The notes under the pieces are model-generated. The model worked only from the letters and a program-made list of their open reading frames with translations. It made no database searches and was not told where the DNA came from. Of a stretch of DNA of 6,771 bases, positions 1-5,505 are shown in pieces; the stretch's first letter is position 1; each line of letters opens with the position of its first letter. Both the position numbers and the translations under genes were made by a program. Source of the DNA: an uncultured Oscillibacter sp. (GTDB lineage: Bacteria; Bacillota; Clostridia; Oscillospirales; Oscillospiraceae); NCBI GenBank assembly GCA_905233795.1, contig CAJOFP010000083.1, positions 1-6,771 on the forward strand. The letters are read 5' to 3'.

Positions 1-566
1 TCTATTTCTTTGACATTTAATTTTTTTAATATCTCCCGGCTTTGATTAAATATTTTAATCAAGCCCTGTTTATGCGGCGATTCGTCATCGCCCTCCGTTT
101 TAGACGCCCGTTCCAGATTGTCATACACGGCTAAAAATTCCCGTATCGTATCGGCTTTGGCGTCCTGATATAACGCGTCTTTTTCCCGCGCCGTCCGCTT
201 GCGATAATTATCATACTCCGCCGCCAGACGCAAATATTGATCTTTCATGGTTTCTATTTGCTTTTGCGCCTCATCCAGTTCTTTCGCCGCCGCTTCCATT
301 TTTTCAACCTGTTCGCGTGTGAAAGAAATTAATTCGCCGTCTTTTTGCGATTTTTCCGGCGCGTCACTCGATTCCGACGCGTTTTTCGTTTCTTTTCCGT
401 CCATATTTTTATCGCCGTTATTTTTACCGCTTCCGTTTTCACTCGAATTTTCGCTTGCGTTTTTATTTGGCTCCTGAGATTCTAACGGCGTTTCGTTTTT
501 ATCCTGTTTATCCTGTTCCTGACGCGTTTTATTTTCTTCGTTTTCTTTCATTTCTTCCGGGGTCAT
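1..566 (-). CDS. grpE: GrpE nucleotide exchange factor, N-terminal 188 residues (3' end outside window)
   Basis: GrpE is the cytosolic co-chaperone that releases ADP from DnaK. The visible part has a low-complexity, charged and Asn/Glu/Lys-rich tail (about residues 1-78), then a long helical, coiled-coil-like stretch (about 82-115). The family core follows: LRLAAEYDNYRKRT near 112-125 and IREFLAVYDNLERA near 141-154, which match the dimerising helices of GrpE. The reading stays open to the window edge. The C-terminal beta domain, perhaps 60 residues, is missing only because the window ends. The ATG at 564-566 was chosen because AGGAG lies 11 bases upstream; an ATG at 549-551 is a shorter alternative. 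The start overlaps the 3' end of hrcA in another frame, which suggests translational coupling. Control should come from the CIRCE operator upstream of hrcA. The long disordered N-terminus is typical of GrpE, although its Asn content is high. Confidence 0.95.
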   Translation of the reverse strand, partial: MTPEEMKENEENKTRQEQDKQDKNETPLESQEPNKNASENSSENGSGKNNGDKNMDGKETKNASESSDAPEKSQKDGELISFTREQVEKMEAAAKELDEAQKQIETMKDQYLRLAAEYDNYRKRTAREKDALYQDAKADTIREFLAVYDNLERASKTEGDDESPHKQGLIKIFNQSREILKKLNVKEI

Positions 567-1581
567 GATTCCGATTTCTCCTCTCTTGGGGGTAAAGCGG
601 GAGACCCGAACAGTCGGGACCATCCCTCTGCGAATCCATACGCGTGGGACCTACTACGCCGATCAATCCGCGCATATCTTCCCCAATGTCATAACTTGCC
701 ACAACCACACTGGTATTTTTTAACACGTCCGCCACGTTTTCAGGGCCGATTAAAATTCTAATCGCCCCGGATTCATCCGGCGCGGGCAGACTTTCTTTTT
801 CGTCGGACAATACACCCATTAATTCATGCGCTTTTTCAGCGTCCTGAAACTCCGGGAATTTTAATAATTCCCGCGCTCCAGCTGTGACGATTCTGCGCTG
901 TTGTTCTTCCAGCAAATCCCCGGCGTATGAAATAATCTGTGATAAAATCAAGAAAGCCGGGGGGGATATTTGATTTGTCAACGCCATCAGACGCCGATCC
1001 ATTTCAACCGCCGACGCGCCCGTGAAATTCGCGTTTAATATATTCGCCAATATCAAAATCTCGTCCGGCTCCAACGGCAACGCGAAGCGAAATAATTGAC
1101 TTTTCACGCGATGATTTGACAGCATAATCACGGCGATACAGCCGGACTCATCCACGGGCAGCAAATCAAAACGCCGCGCCGTCAACGGCGATTTCCCCGC
1201 CGCCGATACATAAGCCGGATAATTTAAATACGCCGCCGCCGCCTGTCCGGCTCTTGCGATAATTTTATCCAGTTCCCGAAGCCGGATTCTTAAAGCGTCC
1301 TGAATCTCTTGATTTTCCTGTTCCGACAGACGCCTTTGCTCCATCAGCTCGTCCACATAAAGCCGATAGCCTTGCGGGGTCGGGACGCGTCCGGCTGAAG
1401 TATGCGGCTGTTCAATACAGCCCATTTCCGTCAGATCCGCCAATTCATTCCTGATGGTCGCCGCGCTGATTCGTCCGTTCATATGCCGGGCGATCGTCCG
1501 CGATCCAACCGGCTCCGCCGTCTTGACATAATATTCCACGACGATTTTTAAAATCTGTTTTTTTCTTTCCGTCAGTTCCAC
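529..1581 (-). CDS. hrcA: Heat-inducible transcription repressor HrcA, with aberrant C-terminal tail
   Basis: HrcA binds CIRCE operators as a dimer and represses class I heat-shock genes; GroEL keeps it active (family knowledge). The N-terminal winged helix is clear: AEPVGSRTIA (22-31), SAATIRNELADL (39-50) and EQPHTSAGRVPTPQGYRLYVD (57-77). The GAF-like core runs to about 300 and ends in the signature GVVGPTRMD (308-316). After residue 319 the sequence becomes a Pro/Arg-rich tail of about 31 residues unlike the usual short C-terminal helix, so the frame is probably disturbed near 622-626. The total of 350 residues is close to the usual 340-350. The start is GTG at 1579-1581, with GGGAGG seven bases upstream (1589-1594). 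The gene overlaps grpE by 38 bases and follows a CIRCE operator and promoter, so it should be autoregulated. The identity is certain; the C-terminus is not. Confidence 0.94.
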   Translation of the reverse strand: MELTERKKQILKIVVEYYVKTAEPVGSRTIARHMNGRISAATIRNELADLTEMGCIEQPHTSAGRVPTPQGYRLYVDELMEQRRLSEQENQEIQDALRIRLRELDKIIARAGQAAAAYLNYPAYVSAAGKSPLTARRFDLLPVDESGCIAVIMLSNHRVKSQLFRFALPLEPDEILILANILNANFTGASAVEMDRRLMALTNQISPPAFLILSQIISYAGDLLEEQQRRIVTAGARELLKFPEFQDAEKAHELMGVLSDEKESLPAPDESGAIRILIGPENVADVLKNTSVVVASYDIGEDMRGLIGVVGPTRMDSQRDGPDCSGLPLYPQERRNRNHDPGRNERKRRK

Positions 1582-1588
1582 CCTTCCG

Positions 1589-1594
1589 CCTCCC
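1589..1594 (-). promoter_or_regulatory. Ribosome binding site of hrcA
   Basis: GGGAGG on the minus strand lies seven bases before a GTG codon. It decides the start of hrcA, because no ATG lies nearby and the family N-terminus begins exactly here (MELTERKKQIL). Confidence 0.8.
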
Positions 1595-1613
1595 GCCGGG
1601 TTACGGCTTCCGG

Positions 1614-1703
1614 ATATTTTTATTTATTTTTATTTTTTATTTAATATTATAATAAATTATAAATATAATTATTTATAATATTTATAATTATATTTATAAT
1701 TTT
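1614..1703. other. A/T-only block in the hrcA 5' leader (90 bases without G or C)
   Basis: This run contains only A and T. It lies between the CIRCE operator and the hrcA ribosome binding site, so it makes up most of the predicted leader of about 148 bases in the hrcA-grpE mRNA. It consists of imperfect TATTTATAAT-like words and has no clear tandem period. I see no gene in it. Confidence 0.85.
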
Positions 1704-1732
1704 GTTAGCGCTCGTTTCCCCTGAGCGCTAAC
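1704..1732 (-). promoter_or_regulatory. CIRCE operator (HrcA binding site)
   Basis: A perfect inverted repeat TTAGCGCTC-N9-GAGCGCTAA sits at 1705-1731. It extends by one more pair (G1704/C1732) to 10-bp arms around a nine-base spacer. The classic CIRCE is TTAGCACTC-N9-GAGTGCTAA, so each half differs at one symmetric position (A to G, T to C) and the palindrome is kept. The site lies over the expected transcription start of hrcA and just downstream of the -10 box. That placement lets bound HrcA block transcription of hrcA, grpE and any chaperone genes beyond the window. Confidence 0.95.
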
Positions 1733-1735
1733 AAG

Positions 1736-1764
1736 AGTGTAACACGCTCCCGCGCCGTTGTCAA
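1736..1764 (-). promoter_or_regulatory. Sigma-70/sigma-A type promoter of the hrcA-grpE operon
   Basis: Reading the minus strand, TTGACA (1764-1759) is followed by exactly 17 bases and TACACT (1741-1736). The first hexamer is a perfect -35 consensus and the second a good -10 box. Transcription should start near 1729, inside the CIRCE operator. A short palindrome CCGTTG-T-CAACGG (1755-1767) overlaps the -35 box. Confidence 0.85.
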
Positions 1765-1816
1765 CGGGCGGAAAATAAACAAATTGTAAATTTATTTTTA
1801 TTTTATTTTTATTTAT

Positions 1817-2695
1817 TCAAACGCGTGACGGCGGCGTTATTAAATCCATCATAAGAAATCCGGTAAAGACCAACGCGCCGCCCAGATACAGCGGCGGCGA
1901 TGAAAGCCAGACAGGGCCGTCCGCCAGCGCGCACAGGCATAAAATCACGCTCGCGCCCGCGTATATGATAAAATTCCGAACGCGTCCCGATCCGAAAGCG
2001 AGACCGGACAGACTGTAACAGGCCAGCGATAACGCCGTCAACGCCAATAATTCAATCGCGTAGCGTTCCATGACGGGATTGATCGAGTCCAGACGATAGG
2101 CCGCCACCAGACGCGTCACCATAGCGACCGGCGGAATTAATATCAATTCCCGGCGCATATTATTATTTATATTTTCCCGCTCCTGATTCGCGTTTTTATA
2201 CGCGTTTTTACATGAAATCGCGGCGAAAATCAAAGCGATCCCGGCGAAAAACGTCAACGCGCCGGATATGGGCAATAACGTCCCCGCGCCCAGTCCAATC
2301 TCGTTTAATAACCGCATGGCGGAGCCGCCGGATGGGAAAATCCCCGCGCTTTCCATGAAATCCGTCACGCCCGCCAGCGCGATAAAACAGCCGCCCGCCG
2401 CGCTGATCATATACGCTGTCCGCGAATCAGCTGAATCAAACGGAAAAAAATTTTTATTCGCGTTCCCGTTTGCGTTTCCATCGACAATCGCGCCCGCGGG
2501 AATCCGCAAGCTGAAAATAATTAAACCGACCGCGAAAACCGCCAATAAAATAATTAACGCCGGCATAAAAACGCTTCCCAATACGGGTAAACCCGTGTTT
2601 TTCTCAAATCCGTTGCGATTCTGCGCAAAACGCAAAATAAAAGCCATACAACCGCCTGTCAGCGCGTATACGGGCAAAATCCGCCGTATATTCAT
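1817..2695 (-). CDS. Uncharacterised multi-pass membrane protein
   Basis: I cannot name this gene. The 292 residues contain about six or seven hydrophobic segments: roughly 7-22, 43-63, 94-113, 138-163, 214-235, 241-258 and 266-287. It is therefore an inner-membrane protein with no visible catalytic motif. The opening (RRILPVYALTGG...FILRFAQNRNGFEKNTGLP) and a later segment (YRLDSINPVMERYAIELLAL, about 200-219) resemble, from memory, conserved hypothetical proteins of Oscillospirales and related Clostridia; this is untested. Two soluble loops carry Asn-rich low-complexity inserts: GNANGNANKN (73-82) and KNAYKNANQERENINNN (163-179). The start is ATG, with AAGGGG eight to nine bases upstream. 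The gene is divergent from rpmB and lies upstream of hrcA on the same strand, but hrcA has its own promoter. A shared function with either neighbour is not implied. Confidence 0.75.
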   Translation of the reverse strand: MNIRRILPVYALTGGCMAFILRFAQNRNGFEKNTGLPVLGSVFMPALIILLAVFAVGLIIFSLRIPAGAIVDGNANGNANKNFFPFDSADSRTAYMISAAGGCFIALAGVTDFMESAGIFPSGGSAMRLLNEIGLGAGTLLPISGALTFFAGIALIFAAISCKNAYKNANQERENINNNMRRELILIPPVAMVTRLVAAYRLDSINPVMERYAIELLALTALSLACYSLSGLAFGSGRVRNFIIYAGASVILCLCALADGPVWLSSPPLYLGGALVFTGFLMMDLITPPSRV

Positions 2696-2708
2696 ATAAA
2701 ATTACCCC

Positions 2709-2810
2709 TTTATATTATATAAATATTTATATAATATAAATAAATTATATAAATATTATATAATTTTCATATCAATATAAAATATTATATTATAATAATA
2801 TATAAAATTT
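2709..2810. other. A/T-rich block between the membrane-protein gene and rpmB
   Basis: Only two cytosines (2768 and 2773) break a run of about 100 bases made otherwise of A and T. It holds many TATAAT-like words, so promoter calls inside it are weak. No gene is present. A possible leftward promoter is listed separately. Confidence 0.8.
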
Positions 2811-2828
2811 CCGGAAAACGGCTTGCAA
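2800..2828 (-). promoter_or_regulatory. Possible leftward promoter of the membrane-protein gene
   Basis: On the minus strand TTGCAA (2828-2823), 17 bases and then TTATAT (2805-2800) form a plausible promoter about 105 bases upstream of the membrane-protein start. The -35 hexamer is its own reverse complement and is also the -35 box proposed for rpmB. The -10 box lies in A/T-only DNA, where such matches come easily, so this is a weak call. Confidence 0.35.
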
Positions 2829-2854
2829 TCAAAATAAAATTCTGTTACTATAAT
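2823..2854 (+). promoter_or_regulatory. Promoter of rpmB
   Basis: TTGCAA (2823-2828), 17 bases and TACTAT (2846-2851) form a sigma-A-like promoter, with a TG one base upstream of the -10 box (extended -10, 2843-2844). An overlapping perfect TATAAT (2849-2854) would give a 20-base spacer, so the exact -10 is ambiguous. The start should fall near 2858-2862, giving a leader of about 65-70 bases. Confidence 0.7.
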
Positions 2855-2869
2855 AAATACGCCGCGAAT

Positions 2870-2892
2870 ATTCCCGTGAAAATCGCGGGAAT
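2870..2892 (+). promoter_or_regulatory. Hairpin in the rpmB 5' leader
   Basis: ATTCCCG (2870-2876) pairs with CGGGAAT (2886-2892) around a nine-base loop. It lies about 10 bases into the predicted mRNA and 18 bases before the ribosome binding site. No U-run follows, so it is not a terminator. It could protect the mRNA 5' end or bind a ribosomal protein; the sequence alone does not decide. Confidence 0.4.
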
Positions 2893-2927
2893 TGATATAG
2901 CGACAGTTACGAGGAGGTTCGGCAAAA

Positions 2928-3134
2928 ATGGCGAAATGTGAATTTTGCGGTAAGGGCGTGACGTTCGGAATTAAAGTCTCTCACTCCCATCGGCGGTCTA
3001 ACCGTCCTTGGAAACCCAACGTCAAACGCGTGAAAGCCGTGGTCAACGGCGCGCCCTGCCATGTGTACGTTTGTACCCGTTGTCTGCGTTCCGGCAAAGT
3101 GACAAGAGCCGTGAAACAGAGCGAAGCCGTATGA
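2928..3134 (+). CDS. rpmB: 50S ribosomal protein L28 (bL28), zinc-binding type
   Basis: L28 is a small protein of the large ribosomal subunit. The 68 residues fit the family of about 60-78. The start MAKCEFCGKGVTFGIKVSHSHRR and the RPWKPNVKRVK segment (27-36) are diagnostic. Cys4/Cys7 and Cys49/Cys52 form two CxxC pairs, making this the 'C+' version expected to bind one zinc ion; organisms may also carry cysteine-free paralogues used under zinc starvation. GAGGAGG (2911-2917) lies ten bases before the ATG. The gene stands alone on the plus strand with its own promoter upstream and a terminator 18 bases after the stop, so it is monocistronic. It converges with gpsA. Confidence 0.97.
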   Translation: MAKCEFCGKGVTFGIKVSHSHRRSNRPWKPNVKRVKAVVNGAPCHVYVCTRCLRSGKVTRAVKQSEAV

Positions 3135-3152
3135 ACGGACGCCAGAAGAAAT

Positions 3153-3185
3153 CCCGGACCGATGTCCGGGTTTTTTCTTTTTCCG
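3153..3185 (+). terminator. Intrinsic terminator of rpmB
   Basis: CCCGGAC (3153-3159), a CGAT loop and GTCCGGG (3164-3170) form a perfect seven-pair GC-rich stem. A tail TTTTTTCTTTTT follows directly. It sits 18 bases after the rpmB stop codon. For transcripts arriving from gpsA on the other strand the stem is followed by ATTTCTTC, a poorer U-tract, so action in that direction would be weak. Confidence 0.92.
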
Positions 3186-3249
3186 GCGCGATTTATCATT
3201 ATATTAATAATTATATTAATTTATATAATATTAAATATAATATAAATTT

Positions 3250-4326
3250 TTACAGCCAAGCGGCGTCCAGTAATTCGTCTTTACGGGCGCGGCCCATCAG
3301 TTCAGCCGTGACGCTTTGTATATCCCGGTTTTCGTATAAAACCTGATACGCGCATTGACAGATAGGCATTTCCACGCTTTCCTGTTCGGCTAATTGTTTT
3401 ACGCTCGCCGCCGCGTAATAACCCTCCACTACGCCTCCGGCGCGTTTCATAGCCGTTTGAATATCCAAGCCCTGACCGATTAAAATGCCCGCCCGCCGGT
3501 TCCGGGAGTGCATAGACGTACAAGTGACGATTAAATCGCCCATACCGGCCAGACCGCCGAAAGTCCGTCGGCTTCCGCCTAATTTTTCGCCTAAACGCGC
3601 CATTTCCGCCATTGCCCGCGTCATTAATAACGCTTTTGTATTATCCTGATAGCCCATTCCGTCACAGACCCCGCAAGTCAGCGCGATAATATTTTTCATC
3701 GCCGCGCATAACTCCACGCCGATCATGTCATAACTCGTATAAACCCGGAAATACGGATTCATAAACGCGTCCTGTACAAACCGCGCCGCGCCGCGCTCCG
3801 GACACGCCGCCACGCAACCCGTCGGGAGACGCAGTCCGACCTCTTCCGCGTGGGACGGCCCGGACAATGCCGCTATAGAATATTTTCTGCCTGTCTCAAA
3901 CCATAAAATTTCGCTCATGCGGCAATTCGTATCGCGTTCAATGCCTTTCGACGCCGAGACAATTATTATATTATGATTTATTAAATTATTATTATTTTTA
4001 TTTAATAACGGCGCGATTTTTTTCGCCGTCTCCCGGACGGCGAACGACGGAACCGCGCAAATTATAATATTTTTATTATTATTATTATTTATATCATCCG
4101 CCGGATTTAAATCCATATCCAAATCCGACAGGCAAGACAAATCCCCGGTAATTTTTAAATTTTCCGGCAGTTTTACGCCGGGAAGCATGGGATTTTCCCG
4201 ATCCAGCGCGATTTTCCGCGCCTTATCGGCGTTATGCGTCCACAACGTCACGTCATGCCCGTTATCGCACAGAACCAGCGCCAGCGCCGTACCCCATCCG
4301 CCGCCGCCTAAAACCACGGCTTTCAA
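3250..4326 (-). CDS. gpsA: Glycerol-3-phosphate dehydrogenase [NAD(P)+]
   Basis: GpsA is a cytosolic enzyme that reduces dihydroxyacetone phosphate to sn-glycerol-3-phosphate, the backbone precursor of phospholipids. The N-terminal Rossmann motif is GGGGWG (7-12). The family motifs follow in order: SASKGIE (124-130), SGPSHAEEV (155-163), the catalytic-lysine region AAMKNIIALTCGVCDGMGYQDNTKA (208-232, Lys211), and TFGGLAGMGDLIVTCTSMHSRNRR (255-278). At 358 residues it is some 15-25 longer than usual. The excess lies in two Asn-rich tracts, DINNNNNKN (78-86) and NKNNNNLINHN (109-119), on either side of the dinucleotide-domain strand IIICAVPSFAV. The start is TTG (4324-4326), supported by GGAGGGG seven bases upstream and by the Rossmann fold beginning at residue 2. 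It follows plsY, whose enzyme uses its product, after a 94-base A/T-rich gap, probably in one operon. Confidence 0.96.
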   Translation of the reverse strand: MKAVVLGGGGWGTALALVLCDNGHDVTLWTHNADKARKIALDRENPMLPGVKLPENLKITGDLSCLSDLDMDLNPADDINNNNNKNIIICAVPSFAVRETAKKIAPLLNKNNNNLINHNIIIVSASKGIERDTNCRMSEILWFETGRKYSIAALSGPSHAEEVGLRLPTGCVAACPERGAARFVQDAFMNPYFRVYTSYDMIGVELCAAMKNIIALTCGVCDGMGYQDNTKALLMTRAMAEMARLGEKLGGSRRTFGGLAGMGDLIVTCTSMHSRNRRAGILIGQGLDIQTAMKRAGGVVEGYYAAASVKQLAEQESVEMPICQCAYQVLYENRDIQSVTAELMGRARKDELLDAAWL

Positions 4327-4352
4327 GCTATATCCCCTCCCGTCTTGTCCTG

Positions 4353-4420
4353 ATTTTTATTATAAATTTAAATTTTTTTATAATTTTTATTTATTATTTT
4401 ATTATTTTTTATAATTTTTA
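4353..4420. other. A/T-only spacer between plsY and gpsA
   Basis: No G or C occurs from 4353 through 4431, so the block reaches into the last codons and the stop of plsY. There is no hairpin with GC pairs and thus no sign of a terminator, which fits co-transcription of plsY and gpsA. Confidence 0.8.
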
Positions 4421-5077
4421 TTATTTTTTATCATGATGAAACGAGAATTTATTTTCCTGTCCTTTGATTAATCGCTTGATATTCTCCCGGTGCTTCCAGA
4501 CGACCAGAAATCCCGTAATAAAAGAAATAATAATAATAAAAATATTCCCCGGAAAACAAATCCAAGAGATAAACGGATAACTCGCGCCCGCCCATAATGA
4601 TCCAAGCGAGACATAACGGGTCAGCGCGGTTAAAATTAAAAATCCGCCCCAGACAATCACGGCGACGCGCCAGTCAATCATAATCGCCAGCGTTCCGCCG
4701 GATAAAATCCCCTTGCCGCCTTTAAAATGAAACATACACGGGAACATATGCCCAAGCAGACAGAACAATCCCGCCCAGTATTGACCGTCCGGGCCGGATA
4801 TAAAAAAGCGCGTGGAAATCCAGACGGCGAGAATCATTTTAAATACATCGCATAAAATCACAATCAGCGTCAAAACGCCGCCGAATGTGCGATAAAAATT
4901 CGTCAATCCCGCGTTGCCGCTCCCGTGATTTCTCACGTCATCGCGCAGAATATATTTCGACACAATCACGGCGCCGTTGAAACAGCCGCAAAAATACGAA
5001 ATCACAGCCGCGGGCAATAAGATAAGCAAAAACATGAGTACAGAAGCCGTCAGCCATTCATGAAAACTATACGCCAT
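4421..5077 (-). CDS. plsY: Glycerol-3-phosphate acyltransferase PlsY
   Basis: PlsY is a membrane enzyme that moves an acyl group from acyl-phosphate (made by PlsX) onto glycerol-3-phosphate, the first committed step of phospholipid synthesis in most bacteria. The 218 residues carry the three family motifs: RNHGSGNAGLTNFYRTFGG (49-67), FKGGKG around 117-123, and a C-terminal region ending in VVWKHRENIKRLIKGQE near 191-207, where the conserved WKHR/EN residues are present. Several hydrophobic helices fit the usual multi-pass topology, with the first at about 12-30. The start ATG (5075-5077) has AAGAAGG eight bases upstream. It lies 54 bases downstream of der and upstream of gpsA, the enzyme that supplies its substrate. 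A stretch of four Ile codons, all ATT, falls inside a membrane helix and needs no special explanation. Confidence 0.96.
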   Translation of the reverse strand: MAYSFHEWLTASVLMFLLILLPAAVISYFCGCFNGAVIVSKYILRDDVRNHGSGNAGLTNFYRTFGGVLTLIVILCDVFKMILAVWISTRFFISGPDGQYWAGLFCLLGHMFPCMFHFKGGKGILSGGTLAIMIDWRVAVIVWGGFLILTALTRYVSLGSLWAGASYPFISWICFPGNIFIIIISFITGFLVVWKHRENIKRLIKGQENKFSFHHDKK

Positions 5078-5131
5078 AAAACGCGCCTTCTTCCGGGAAT
5101 TATTATAATTTTTATATTAAATTATATAATT

Positions 5132-5505
5132 TTATATTTCTTTTTCGCCTTTTTGCCGGACCGTGAAAATAATCGGCGTGTGATTCAAATCAAACGTATC
5201 CCGGATTCGATTTTCCAGATAACGCCGATAGGAAAAATGAAATAATTTCGCGTCGTTACAGAACGCGATAAAACGCGGCGGATAAATATCGGCCTGTGTG
5301 ATATAATAAATTTTTAATCTTCTGCCTTTATCCGTCGGCGGCTGTACGCGAAGTTGGGCGTCCGCCAATAAACTGTTTAACGCGCCTGTCGTGACCCGCG
5401 TCCCGGACTGTTTATAAACTTCCTGAATTAAATCAAATAATTTAAAAACCCGCTGTCCGGTTTTGGCCGATATAAACAAAATCGGCGCGTAAGGTCCGCG
5501 TTTTC
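5132..5505 (-). pseudogene. der: Der GTPase, C-terminal KH-like domain in a shifted frame
   Basis: This segment is the end of der, read in a different frame from the two GTPase domains. In this frame [15 protein letters not shown] (5491-5447) continues exactly where the Der family expects it. The KH-like RNA-binding domain follows, with RRLKIYYITQADIYPPRFIAFCNDAKLFHFSYRRYLENRIRDTF and the last strand IIFTVRQ. The domain is complete to its stop at 5132-5134. It has no ribosome binding site or credible start of its own, so it is not a separate gene. It is either the distal half of a broken der or a normal der hit by a sequence or assembly error. Confidence 0.85.

Noticed and set aside
247..477. 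Plus-strand Ser/Phe-rich open reading frame
   Set aside because: It is antisense to the GrpE disordered tail; Ser/Phe runs are what Glu/Lys/Asn codons give in reverse.
566..630. True hrcA-grpE gene fusion
   Set aside because: It needs at least one base change at 624-626, and grpE has its own ATG and ribosome binding site. Kept only as one possibility in the hrcA finding.
1614..1703. Replication origin or AT-rich unwinding element
   Set aside because: No DnaA-box-like TTATCCACA words are present, and similar A/T blocks occur in nearly every gap of the window, so this one is not special.
1733..1743. Degenerate second CIRCE half (GAGTGTAAC) next to the operator
   Set aside because: It is the complement of the -10 box with flanking bases and lacks a partner arm at the right distance. 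Chance resemblance is the simpler reading.
2268..2699. 143-residue plus-strand open reading frame
   Set aside because: It is the antisense shadow of the membrane-protein gene, with no ribosome binding site and no family resemblance. The membrane-protein frame has helices, a good ribosome binding site and recognisable motifs.
3153..3170. Bidirectional terminator also serving gpsA
   Set aside because: The stem is shared, but on the minus strand only ATTTCTTC follows and the stem lies 80 bases past the gpsA stop. Not strong enough to list as a second terminator.
5132..5479. Stand-alone 115-residue minus-strand protein
   Set aside because: Its sequence is the KH-like third domain of Der and it begins in the middle of the [11 protein letters not shown] strand, without a ribosome binding site. 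It is the distal part of der.
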